DNA from: Sambucus nigra
Lineage: Eukaryota; Streptophyta; Magnoliopsida; Dipsacales; Adoxaceae
Assembly (NCBI GenBank): GCA_949130495.1
Contig: OX422217.1
Span: 574,092,606 to 574,156,605, forward strand
Reading direction: 5' to 3'
Length of the DNA stretch: 64,000 nt
Below, piece after piece: positions 46,586 to 56,854 of the stretch. The position numbers and the translations under genes are program-made. Below the pieces are notes generated by a model. The model was not told the DNA's origin, searched no databases, and saw only the letters and a list, made by a program, of their open reading frames with translations. Each line of letters begins with the position of its first letter. Within the stretch, counting starts at the first letter, position 1.

Positions 46586-48241
46586 TGTTGGAACATGAGG
46601 CCCCCAATTTTTAAAATCTTTTATTACAAAACGAAATGTCCTTTTTATATATATATGCGAAAGCGATAAGATGATGGTTCAATTGAAACAACTTAACCAA
46701 TTTGAATTTCTTCAAAAATTAAAATTAAACCAAAGTGAAATAAAATGAAAACACACAATTATATTAATTTCACTTAAACACAATTAATCCAAGTCCTATA
46801 AAATTTACCTAAGTCATATTTCTCAATATTAACAAATTAGGCCAAACCAAATTTTAACACATTAAATTAATGACTTGAATTAATTAAACATTACCCAACT
46901 TAATTAGCACCAAATTAAACATGTAGTGATTAAAACCAAATTTTATCTTATTACCTAAGCATGCGTTCTAGGTGAGTTTGCACAAGATAAAATAAACAAT
47001 GAAACCACTACGCCACGATGTACAAGGAAAAACTCACAACGGGAAAAAACCTCGAACGACCCTAGCCTTAAATCCACTAAGTACGGAATTTACAAATACA
47101 AGAAAGATGACTTACAACACTCGACTCCATCTCTCTCAAGCCCCGAAGCATCTTCTTGAATCAACCTCTGCCTAGCGAATAACCACGGAGCTCCACCGCG
47201 GTCTCGAAATCCACCGATCGGACTTTATATGTTCACTGTCACCCGAACTGGGAGCCTTTCTCCAAGTGGGTAAATCAACGCAAACTTCTTCTTCTTTGAG
47301 GTATGTAGAAGCAAACCCAAACTTCTCTTTGAATGGAAGAGATGAACCCGGTGCCAAAACTCCAAGCAAGGTGTATACATATTGAAACTTGGATTAAACT
47401 ATATGGGTGAAAACTAAAGTGTAAATGAACTTTTATTTGAAAAATAAACACTTTAAAACATGAACTTTTTCTTTTTCTCTTTTGCTCTCAAACTCTCTCT
47501 TGGAGATAGATGTGTATGAAAAAGTTAACTTTCCAAAGTTGGTTCCCGCACTTAGATATTCAGTCAAAAGTTAGTGGGGAAAGATAATGGGAAAGTGGGT
47601 GAAAACTGACAAAAATTGCCATTTAACTATTCCCGCCAAATCTCGTTCAAACGAGATTTGTCGTTCGAACGAAGTCTCGTTCGAACGGCCTTCTAACGAC
47701 ATTCTAACGAAGTTCCAGTGTCTTTAAAAAATGAACTCCTTAGAAATCTCGTTCGAACATTCATCTCGTTGGAACGACATTTCAAACGACGTTACAGAGG
47801 CCAAACTGGGAACTCGTTGGCAAACTCATTCAAACGACATTTGGTTCGAACGACATATCGAACGAACTTCCAAAAAGTTGGAAATATTCATTTTTATCCC
47901 AGAAACTTTATAAACTTTATTTAAAGTTTTAATTAAATCTTTATGAAATTAAACAACAGTTTTAATTAAACGTACAGCCAATATAAATTGTTCCAAGATC
48001 CTATATATATTATAAAATGCATTCATACCTTAGGAGCAATCGAACCATGTTGATGACGTAGAAACGAGGCACTTTAAACTCGGCATTTTGATGAAGCTTT
48101 AAACTTGGATGCTACGTCTTCAATTTTAGTATGTCATAGGCTTGAAGGATGATCAATAATTCTATCCTATGACTGAAACGTTTTTTTTCTAGAATTGAGA
48201 TAAAACTACAAATGACTCAATTGGAAATTTGTGTCCTTACA
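46586..48241 (-). repeat. NA-B 5' LTR
   Basis: It is 1656 bp long. On the minus strand an atataaag TATA-like sequence lies at about 47223-47230. It has an exact TCGTTCGAACGA at 47661 and many near-copies at 47640-47870. Confidence 0.93.
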
Positions 48242-48430
48242 CTAATTTTATGAGTCGAGGTCAATTCTGAGGACTTAAAGTTTTGATTACCAATTCTATG
48301 GGTCGAGGTCAATTCTTAGGACATAAAATGTTGGGGGCCGATTCTGCAGGTTGAGGTCAATTCTGAGGACCTAACGTTAAGGGAACGGATTCTGCAGGTC
48401 GAGGTCAATTATGAGGACCTAAAGTTGATA
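48242..48430. repeat. 48-bp minisatellite, right segment
   Basis: There are four degenerate units with gtcgaggtcaatt and gaggacctaaag. The segment begins with the NA-B target duplication ctaat. Confidence 0.82.
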
Positions 48431-48960
48431 TGAGGAGTTACTCTATTAGGAACTTATAGTTTTGGATAGGGGATAACTTCACAAGTAAAGCGGTGAGGGA
48501 TTTTAATGCAAGCGTATCTTGAATTTTCACTAGGGGACTGGTTTGGGGGAAGGTTTTGATAGGAGATTCCATTGGGGAATGGATTGATAGAAAGTTTAGA
48601 CTAGAGATTCAACTCGGGAAGCGTTTAATTTAGGGTTGCGATTTCGTTGGGGAAGTATAGATTGAGAATTCGCTGGGGAATGGTAGTAGACTTGGATGCA
48701 GATAAAATGCTGGAAGGTTAATCCTACTGGGGGTCTTAAGGACTTTTAAGGGTCTTAGTGCTCCGAAAAATGGTTGCCTTGATGAAGAAATTTTTAACTA
48801 TTTTTCTGGTATTTTTAGAATTTTTCTAGGTAATTTTTTTTTTTTTTGCCATTTTTGTACAAAATTTGTAGGGGTGATGATAGGCAAGCTGGAGGGATTG
48901 TCGTTCAATAATAGCACGGACTCCTGGGCTTCCTTAGGAAGAGGAACAGGCACTTAGTCC
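48431..48960. other. Spacer before the antisense gene promoter
   Basis: No protein is visible. Loose reiteration of ggggaatgg, gattcaactcgggaag and similar words at 48540-48690 suggests another worn tandem array. It precedes the TATA box at 48963. Confidence 0.5.
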
Positions 48961-48962
48961 CC

Positions 48963-48970
48963 TATAAAAG
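48963..48970 (+). promoter_or_regulatory. TATA box of the antisense PMD gene
   Basis: The sequence tataaaag is followed by a C/T-rich stretch (cccctcctcatttttcacacc) suitable for transcription start about 30 bases on. The first ATG is at 49073, 103 bases downstream. A pyrimidine-rich ttcttttcttttcag just before the ATG could be a 3' splice site. Confidence 0.55.
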
Positions 48971-49280
48971 GGGGTGACCCCTCCTCATTTTTCACACCTT
49001 CAAGTGCTTGAATCTTCTGCTTTCTCTTTCTAAAAATTGTTCCTCTAAGTTCTTTTCTTTTCAGGACTTAAAATGATGGGTTCTTCTGATGAGGTATAAA
49101 ATGTGGATTGGCTGGACATTGACGAGTGGGTTGGTCTAGCATGGTAGTCTAGGGTGACCCTTTCCTTAGGCAACGAGAATGCCTTCGATCTTTTTGATTC
49201 GGTAGCTAAAGAGAGCTTCCTTTTGCACGCGCCTGCACACCACCGTTCATCTCGAGTGAAGAATCCTAGTGGCTGCATAA

Positions 49281-49374
49281 GTATGTTGAGTTTTGGTATT
49301 CCATTTCATTTTTCTCTCTGTTGTTTATGCTGATGAAAGGTTTTTTCTTCTTTTGCTTTGGCATACCAATATAG
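49281..49374 (+). other. Putative intron 1 of antisense PMD gene
   Basis: 94 bp, gtatgt...atag, T-rich. Splicing keeps the frame from SGCI into SSSMPSRG and on to the PMD. Confidence 0.55.
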
Positions 49375-49711
49375 CTTCTTCGAGTATGCCTTCTCGGGGA
49401 ACGTCTAGGCTGAAGGATGTTTGGGAGAAGCTCTCGATGGTGGTACACTGGATGGTTTCTTTTGCTTGATTTGGTCGTCTGGCATAGGCATTGGATAAGA
49501 CGTCATGTTCCACTGCAGTGTTGTGCGCTCTGGGAGAGAGGAGGTGGGACATTACCCACACCTTCCATTTGGGCTTCGGGGAGATGGTTGTTACTCTAAT
49601 AGATGTTCATCATTTTCTAAGGAATGAATGTGAGGGTGTTCAAATAGAGGTGGATTGCACAGTGAGGGTGATGCTGGAGGCAGTTCAGGTGGTGCTGGGG
49701 GATGTGGGTAG

Positions 49712-50936
49712 TGTAAGGAGATAAATTTCCAATTGAGTCCCTTTATTATTTTTACTTAATTCCGTGAACAAAACTTGTTTGTAATATGTCATAGGGAGAT
49801 TTTTTATTTGTGTCACGATCCCACTTGGTTTATGACGTATTAAAGAAATTGAATACGTTGCAGAAAAGCTTTAAAAAATTAATCATGCCGAAGTTTAAAT
49901 TGGTGCAAGTTTATTTGTCTTCAAGTTAAATGCATTCCGAGATCACCCAGGTATGAATGCGTATAATTAATGGTGCTCAGAATAATTTTTATAAAAGCTA
50001 AGGATGTAATTTTTATAAAGAAAAATATTTTAAAATGTTTTAAAATTGTTTTAAAAGGTTTACACTACGTTTTATTCTGATAAGCTCGAAAAGGAGTTTG
50101 ACTTATTTGGATCTCTTTTGGAAGAGACATTTTCATCAAAAGGTCAAAAAGTTAAAATGACACGCGGACTCGTTCAAATGACAACCCGTCTCGTTCAAAC
50201 GAGATGGCTATGTCGCGCGAACGACAGCCCTATGTCGTTAGAGCGACACAGTTTTTGAGGCGGCGCTTAATTGTTATTTAAAACGTGTTTTCATCAGAGT
50301 TTCGTAAGTGTGCATTCTGGAAAACAGTATTCGAACCAGAAACTTGTTTGCACATGTTTTTCTAAGGTTTCAAAGCTTAAACACATCCTTAGAAGTTTGT
50401 AAAGATCCGAGTTATCATTACTATATGTTTATGTGATCTTGCTGCACCAAGAACGTTTGTTCTATACATGAACATTAGGGTTTTGCGGTGAAAAAAAGAG
50501 AAGGACTTCTTGTTCGACATCGTAGACGAATCAAAGCCATTTGGTGGACATCGAGACATACGTGGATGCGTGTGTTGTGGATAGGTATCATGGAAGACGG
50601 AATTTCTATGTGGTAACTATTGAAGAATGGTAGAAGATCAAATGGACCATAAAGACCCGTGGGGATCGAGTCATTGAGTAAGGCTAATCTGTCTTTTGTA
50701 AAACCTTTGTCCATAGTGATTGTCTGGCTTGGGTCGTCCGAGGTTTTTTCCCGTCTTGGGTTTTTTTCGTACATCCGGCGTTGTGAGTATTCTTTACTTT
50801 ACTTTAATCACTAGATTCATGTTTAGGATTAATCAAGATAAAATTGGTTTAAAGTAAAAATTGGTTTTTCACAACTTGGTTTAATGCACATTAAAAGTTG
50901 GATAATTTTTGGTGAAAATTGGTTTGATTTGTAACA
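49712..50936 (+). mobile_element. Solo LTR related to NA-B, inside the PMD gene
   Basis: It begins tgtaaggagataaatttcca, closely matching the minus-strand start of the NA-B LTR (tgtaaggacacaaatttcca). It contains a related interior with cgttcaaacgaga motifs (50165-50240) and tcgtacatccggcgttgtg, and ends about 50936 in tttgtaaca. No PBS follows and no internal domain or partner is present. A clear target duplication was not seen, so the right end is approximate. PMD coding sequence lies on both sides. Confidence 0.7.
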
Positions 50937-51275
50937 CACACATAAGGACCACCCCTTTCAAGTAGGATCGTTTCTGAGGATTCTATCAGCATCCCTATTC
51001 TTTGGGAGGTTCTTTTGAGTAGGAGAGTTGACGTGACTGACAGGTGGCAGGGGAGACAGATGGCCCGATTGATCATTTTTCTTTTGCTTGGAGGATTTCA
51101 AGTAGCGACGAATGGTGACGTCGTTCATCTTTGGTTTTTGCCATTTCTGAGGATGAATTTTGGCATCTACTTTTATGATTGGGGGAGCTTAACTTTGGCA
51201 TCCCTTTATTCTTCTTTTGATGCTTTTAGCTGGTGCTGTCAGTATACCTTTATAGGGGCCACATAGCTTTTGGAG

Positions 51276-51355
51276 GTAACTTCGGACTAATTTTTCTTTT
51301 CATGTCTTTCTTTGCATTTTTCTTTTGTCCTTTTGCCGACTCCTTTCGTTTATAG
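51276..51355 (+). other. Putative intron 2 of antisense PMD gene
   Basis: 80 bp, gtaac...tatag, with a strong pyrimidine tract. Removing it joins LLE to the LYEVIG segment in the order expected for a PMD. Confidence 0.6.
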
Positions 51356-52160
51356 ATGTAGCTTTACGAAGTGATTGGGAACAACATGAGGTTGATAGTC
51401 TTGAAGGATGAGGATTTAAGGGACTTTTATCGGATGTACCGGGGGTGAAAGTCCAATCGGTGATGGAACCAGTCTTTAACCCTGGCGGCGATACGGCATG
51501 CTTTGAACTCCTTGACGAGTGATCGGGTTGTGTTTCTGAGTTCTTTCTTGGCATTTTCTTTCTTTCATGAATACTGATTCTCTATCGGGGATTATAGGTG
51601 ACCTTTTACCTTTGGGGGATGGCTCCTCGGGATACGGGGGTAATGGGTATACACGTGTAGATGTGAAGATTGATGGTGCTTGAGTTTGGGTACGTCTGGT
51701 ACCTATGAGAGAGAGTGGTGAAGCAGAATGTGGAGGATTATGTGGTGTTCCCTCCATTGGTTCTCTCGATGTAGATGAGGTGAGTGAGGGAGATGTCTGA
51801 AGAGGCCCTGGCGACAACATTGATCGGCGAGGCCTACACACTCTATACAGACACGGTAGTGAGTTACTTGGACTTCATGATGAGTTGGTTGATGCCCTCT
51901 TGCATTTATGATGTGGAGAATATGCCTCCTCCCCCTACGACTTCGGTTAGGGGTAATATCATGCCGGTGGGATCTTCCCACAACACGGGTGGTGGTATGT
52001 CAGCGACGGCGGCAGTGGCAGAGGAGGCTCCGATTATTTAGGTTACTCCCCCTTATTATAAATTTTTAATGAGTTGGGGGGGTCATTGATCATGTCGCCT
52101 CGTCCTAATGCGTCGGTGTCGTGGTTGATGTGGCTTACGGATGATGTCCTTCGACCTAAG

Positions 52161-52255
52161 GTATATTTTTCTTCTTCACCTTTCTTGTCTCTTTTGATTC
52201 TTTCTTTGCACTGTACTGATTGGTTGGTCATTTGCTTTCGTTTCTTTGCTCGCAG
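52161..52255 (+). other. Putative intron 3 of antisense PMD gene
   Basis: 95 bp, gtatat...ttgctcgcag, pyrimidine-rich. Removing it fuses VLRPK to YVWVLTT in one frame, with a stop shortly after. Confidence 0.55.
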
Positions 52256-52527
52256 TATGTTTGGGTGTTGACCACCTAGCTAAAGGATATTAGGGACTGG
52301 GTGGACTCTGTGTCTACTTACATCAGGGAGTCAGTTCCTTCCATATTGGTTTCGTCTGAATCCTCGAATGAGGGTTTAATCTCTGGGAGGAGTTTCCATT
52401 GCTTGTCACCGAGGAAAGCGCTTTCATCGCAGAGGGTGAGGATTTTGAGAGAGAAAGTTGTTGGTTCGAGTGAAGTCCCGTTTATTGTATTTTCTATTTT
52501 CTATTTTCTTTTACCTGCAAGGATATA

Positions 52528-53103
52528 ATTATGCAACAACAATATATATATGGAGGAGATTCATTTTTATTTTTTTCTTGCTTTAATGACTTATCCTATA
52601 TACACTTTATTTTTTTGTTAAGACTACAAAGAGGAAGTTTATTTATTCAGGAAAAAGTGTGTAAATTAACTCTGGGAAAAGATTTGTTTTGAAAATAATA
52701 AGTAAAAATGGATAATTAAGAAGAAATGACTTGGGTCTTCAAAATAAGAATTCTTTTTAGAATTTTATTTTGACAAAAGAGGAAAGATGGAATTTTTCAA
52801 AATAAGGGGCTTGTCGATCGGCATACCCCTTGTCCTACCTATCGGCATATAGGTTAAGTTAAAGAACTCTAAGGCTTTGATTGCACTTTTCGGCACATCA
52901 GAGTACCCTTGTAAGGCTGGAATTTACTTGGATTTTCATATCCTTTGTCTCTTTGCCATGTCTTTTAGAGGTAATAAAGGGGATTCTTCCACTCATACCC
53001 ACTTTCTTCTTCTTGTTTTATTATTCCCAAATGGCGCTTTCAGTGCATGCATAATTTTCCTCCTAACTTAATGGTCTATAGGCCATGTGTTTATATAATG
53101 TGG
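52528..53103 (+). other. Spacer between the two antisense domains
   Basis: AT-rich with no recognised protein. The words cttgtcgatcggcat and cctatcggcat near 52810-52850 echo tgctgatcggcattg and gcctatcagcaag near 33630-33670 in the noncoding left part of TAT1. Confidence 0.45.
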
Positions 53104-54107
53104 ACTGCGAGGCTTTCAACATACATCGAGTCTCTCTATGGTGTAATAGAGACATTGAATGGAATATGCTTGCGACGGCGGTACAGTTCTGGTAACCCGA
53201 AGACCATGTCTTTCGTTTCAGCCTAGAAGAGGTTTGTCTGACTTATGAACAATTCTCAGCCATGTTGGGGATCAATCCCAGGGTAGCGGTATCTATGCCC
53301 AAATTTTCTCATTCTCCCAGGGCGTTGTTATCAGAGTTTCTCTATCTTTATCCTTAGGTGGCTCGACCGTTGGTTACTGGGGGGATGATTTCCCTTCAGG
53401 ATATTATGTACTCCGAGCGCTTAAGGGATTTTCATGATGCGGGTTATGATGGAGTTATTGCCTTGGGACTTACTGCGAGGTTTTTGCTGGTGACGGGGGA
53501 CTTAATGGTGGATCTCCAGTTAGCTTTGATAATAGCATGGATATCTTACCATCGTAGTCTTGCGGCGGTAATACTGACAGAGACTCTGAATGGTATTTAT
53601 TCTTGGAGAGAATATCGCTTCCATTTTTTTGGGTAATCTCGGTGATGTTGTTCATGTGGATTGCTGAGAGGTTCCATCTGGTGGCTCCTCCTGAGTACCC
53701 CTTGGTAGGTGTGCCGAATTCCTTTGCTCGGTACTGTTTTTCATTTCGACCCAGATGTAGATAACTGGGTCAATTGGTTTGTGGAGCATGAAGCCCTGTG
53801 TATTCGTTGGTCAGTTCCATGGTGGTGAGAATTGCATCCTATTCTGGAGCTGGGAGAGTATCGATATGCGCGGTTAGTTAGCCTGTGGAAGACTTCATTA
53901 TATTTCCCTTGGCGGCGTCTACGCCAAGTTGGGTGGGTGCATATATTTCCTCCTCAAACATTAGACTTCTATCCAGGGGAGGACCTAACTAAATCTCAGC
54001 ACATGATGCAGGGTTACTTGTGGGAGAGTTGTCGTTCATCTACCCGTCCATCTAAATTTGTAGGAAGGGTCTGGCATGTGTTCAGGGACTATCTGAAGTG
54101 GTTGTAG
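53104..54107 (+). pseudogene. Second antisense domain, DUF7745/PMD-like, broken
   Basis: The reading starts DCEAFNIHRVSLWCN and gives LATAVQFW, one stop, then PEDHVFRFSLEEVCLTYEQF (about 53200-53260). This is the F-W-x-P...F-x-F...T-x-E-x-F pattern of the plant DUF7745/PMD-like family. It continues FHDAGYDGVIALGLTARFLL and AVILTETLNGIYSW to 53636. A frameshift leads to VDNWVNWFVEHEALCIRW (about 53760) and IRW-type wording, then GWVHIFPPQTLDFYPGEDL and SRPSKF-like C-terminus to 54107. Family knowledge supports the general assignment, but the exact family name is my inference. Stops and at least one frameshift disable it. It ends about 820 bases from the end of TAT1 integrase, facing it. Confidence 0.55.
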
Positions 54108-54929
54108 AAGCGGGTAGTAGAGAATATCCTTGTGTAACAGACTGGTCAAAGTAGGATTGTTCTTTTTTACACAGTGGAAGGTGGGTTAGTGGTTTTTTTC
54201 CAAACTGGTCCGGGCGTACCACTCTATGGAGCGTATTTGAAATATTAACTAGGCGAGGGAGACCTGGGGACCTCTGGGGGCTAAAAATGATGATGAAACA
54301 GGGTTTTTTAGTGGTTGTGGATAGAATTTTGTGAAGCTGGGGATAATTTATGTGAAACTTTTGTGAAGCCAGGGGTAATTTGTGTGAAGCTTTTGTGAAG
54401 CTGGGGGGAGCTTGTGTGTTTTTCTTTTTTTTTTAAATAAATTTGGAGTAACTTGATAAGGTTGTCATTTTAAAACTGGCTTGAGTCAGCAAAAAGGGGT
54501 GGTTTGTTTAACTCCCTTCATTGATACTTAATGTAATGGTGTCGTATTTCCTTTTTTGAAATTAAAAATGATTTTGATCATATTTTATTGTACCTCTTGA
54601 TGACTTTTTTATTTGAGATATTTATACCAATCGTTAAGGCATACATAATCCTTTTGTTCATGTAAATGATAAAATGGACCACCGTTCTAGGAGGTTAAAA
54701 AAGAATAGCATTTTGTGAAAAAGAAGGAGACCGTGTCCATGTAAAGTGTAAGAGCTACCTACGTACCTCTGAGTTTTGGAATAAAATTTATGAGTTCTAT
54801 TTTGAAAGCAAAGGTTTTTTAATATGATCGAACACCACATAGTTCTGGGTAGAGAGAAATGAAAAGATTTTTTTTAAATAAAAAGGAGATGGGAAAAGTC
54901 GTAGCGCGGCGAGATTTCGGACTAAGGGT
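54108..54929. other. Spacer between convergent antisense gene and TAT1 integrase
   Basis: It contains three tandem units of about 35-40 bp with gtgaagctgggg/aagccagggg words at 54330-54415. No protein is recognised in the rest. Confidence 0.55.
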
Positions 54930-55920
54930 AGAACTTTTAGAGACGTTTTAGATTGACTGGATGTGCCATCTCTTCTCTATTGAGGTCCGTTAACATAGCG
55001 ACGTTTCCTGATAGGATCTTCTTCATTATGTAGGGTCCTCTCTAGTTTGGCCTAAATTTCCCTCTAGGGTCCCACACGGGTTCTATTATCTACTTGAGGG
55101 AAAGGTCTCATTTCTGGATACTATGGTCCTTGACTCTTCGATTGAATGATCGCGCTATTCGATGATGGTACCCTGGTATGTGGTATAGAGCCTTCAGCCT
55201 CTTTCCATCCAAGAGTGATAGTTCGTTAAAGCGGCTCTGATGCCAGTCATCTTCGCTAACTTTGATCTTGAGTATGACGCGTAGGGAAAGTATTTCTAGC
55301 TCAATGAGTAGGACTTCTTTTATTCTATGTACCAGAGAATAAGAGGTAGCCCCGGTAGATATTTTGACTGAAGCGCGGTAGCCCAGAGGACTTAAGCAAT
55401 CCGATCGTCCTAATCTTTGTAACTCTTGATCATTTTACTGATGATGGATTTAAGGTTTTTGTTGGCGGATTCGATAGTATCATTGGTTTGGGGTCGGTGG
55501 GGAGAAGAATTGTATCCTTGAATCTCGTACTCGTCAACCAGTTCTGTGACATCGGCTTCGAAGAACCCATTATCTAATACTAACTTATGGGGAAACTCGT
55601 ATCCATAGATGATATTCTTTCTGATAAACTTGGCCACTTTCTTGGCATTCAGCACCGTGTATAACTCGGCTTCCACCCATTCGGTGAAGTAATCAATGGT
55701 GACTAGGATGAACTCATGCCCAATTGAATCTTTGGGTGTAAACTTTCCTATGATGTCAATTCCACAGGTGGAGAACGTCCAGGGAGAAGTCATGTTATAT
55801 GATTCCCGAGGAGGTAAATACTGGAGGTTGAAAAACTGCTGGCATTTTAGGCATCTTCAAACATAAGCGGTGCAATCCTGAAACATGGTGGTCCAATAGT
55901 ACCCTTGACGAATGATTTTC
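54930..55920 (-). pseudogene. TAT1 integrase, broken
   Basis: Integrase joins the cDNA to host DNA. On the minus strand, from about 55920, the zinc finger end is seen (GYYWTTMFQDC, then CLKCQQF). The core runs 55793-55410 with CGIDIIGKF, DYFTEWVEAELY, LVLDNGFF and DTIESANKNLKSII. The three acidic residues Asp, Asp and Glu are recognisable. It continues past a stop into KMIKSYKD and a C-terminal part ending near 54930 (GPYIMKKILSGNVAMLTDL). Stops at about 55855 and elsewhere break it. ESANKNLK rather than EAANKN marks the Tat lineage. RNase H lies upstream in the element. Confidence 0.85.
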
Positions 55921-56038
55921 TTAGCAAGCATATGATCATTCATGTGGGGTACTCATTCCTCGTTGTGGATCTTCTGTATTATTTCTTCAACATCAGTCCC
56001 TATAATGCAGTGCAAATAGGTCCCATTGAATTTTCTTT

Positions 56039-56854
56039 TCAATAGTGCTTTATCACAGATGATATACTGGGTAGCCAATTTTTGAAGGGTTGCACGGCCT
56101 TTCTTGTTGGCATCTTGGGGATATCTACCATTCTTGAGGAGGCGTCAAATATCGTATTGCCAAAACCCAGCCATATCGGAATATTCCTCGGTGACAAGCT
56201 CAATGTGGTAGCAGTGGGTTGGCATAGCTTGTCAGTGGATTGGCATATCTTTTTTTGGACTAAGAAAGGGGCCATCATTATTCCATCGGGCATGTCTACC
56301 ATGGAGACCATGGTAGCAAGGACATTGACTAAGTTGTTCTTTGTACGAGGCAGGTAGTGGAAGGTGATATCTTGGAACTGAGAGACTAGTTCTTCTAGGT
56401 GGGCGTGGAAGGATAAGAGCTTTTCATATTTGAATTTACATTTTCTAAGGACCTGGATGATGATGAGGGAAAATTCCCCATAGACATCTAGGTGTTTGAT
56501 TCCTTTATTGAGGGCGAATTTGTGGCCTACAGTGCATGCCTCGTATTCGATCATATTATTGGTGTAGGGAAAATCTAGCTCGATGGCAATGGGAGTGTAA
56601 GAGTCATCAGGGGTCATTAGGAGTATCCCAATGTCATATCCTTTCTTGTTGGGAGCTTCGTCAAAGAACATTTTCCATCTGAGGTCTTCTTGATAAGTGT
56701 AGAGGATATCTTCATCCGGGACTTTGGAGACCCAAACGTTAGTTCCCTCCCTAGGGTAGTAAGCAAGGTAGTCAAAGTTGGCTCTCCCTTTCGTGGATTT
56801 TTGCGTGACGTACATGATATCAAAATGAGCTAGTGGCATTAACCACTGGACCAT
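56039..56854 (-). pseudogene. TAT1 second (archaeal-like) RNase H and linker to integrase
   Basis: Tat-lineage elements carry an extra RNase H of archaeal type after the usual one. The open minus-strand frame starts with the end of the first RNase H (FDIMYVTQKSTKGRANFDYL). The second domain then reads MFFDEAPNKKGYDIGILLM, YTNNMIEYEACTVG, LDVYGEFSLIIIQ and HYLPRTKNNLVNVLATMVSM. The first Asp and the Glu are present. The third acidic residue is Glu where Asp is usual (GEFS for GDS), and the fourth Asp is missing (NVLA for DALA), so activity is doubtful. The linker continues to 56039. This 271-codon stretch is the longest surviving frame of TAT1. Confidence 0.83.

Larger units (their letters stand above)
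41973..48241 (-). mobile_element. NA-B: non-autonomous copia-like element with partial gag
   Basis: NA-B is 6269 bp long. Its LTRs are 41973-43663 (3') and 46586-48241 (5'), running tgttggaaca to tgtccttaca. The flanks are a perfect 5-bp duplication, ctaat (41968-41972 and 48242-48246). The PBS beside the right LTR gives minus orientation. The internal 2.9 kb holds only a coiled-coil protein followed by a zinc knuckle, matching the distal half of Sirevirus gag. No UBN2 domain or pol is present. Purine tracts on the minus strand near 43670, 43975 and 44015-44050 resemble the repeated tracts of Sireviruses. It must have used proteins from another element. Confidence 0.92.
49073..52527 (+). pseudogene. 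TAT1 antisense extra gene: plant mobile domain protein, broken
   Basis: The PMD (MAIN-type, PF10536-like) is found in plant MAIN/MAIL proteins and in Tat-lineage extra genes; its biochemical role is unclear. Exon 1 is 49073-49280. After a putative intron, exon 2 starts at 49375 and holds ERRWDITHTFHLGFGEMVVT (from about 49536) and LIDVHHFL. After a solo LTR (49712-50936) the domain continues with LLLGGFQ, DVVHLWFLPFL and YDWGSLTLASLYSS (about 51080-51220). A second intron interrupts LLE/LYEVIG at 51276. The C-terminal part has VVSYLDFMMSWLMP and a Pro-rich stretch, and a third intron leads to DIRDWVDSVSTYIRES. Stops occur in every exon, including two in exon 1. It runs opposite to TAT1 pol and converges on it tail to tail. 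Confidence 0.7.

Noticed and set aside
50475..50774. 99-codon minus-strand frame in the solo LTR
   Set aside because: It lies inside LTR sequence shared with the NA-B family and shows no protein motif.
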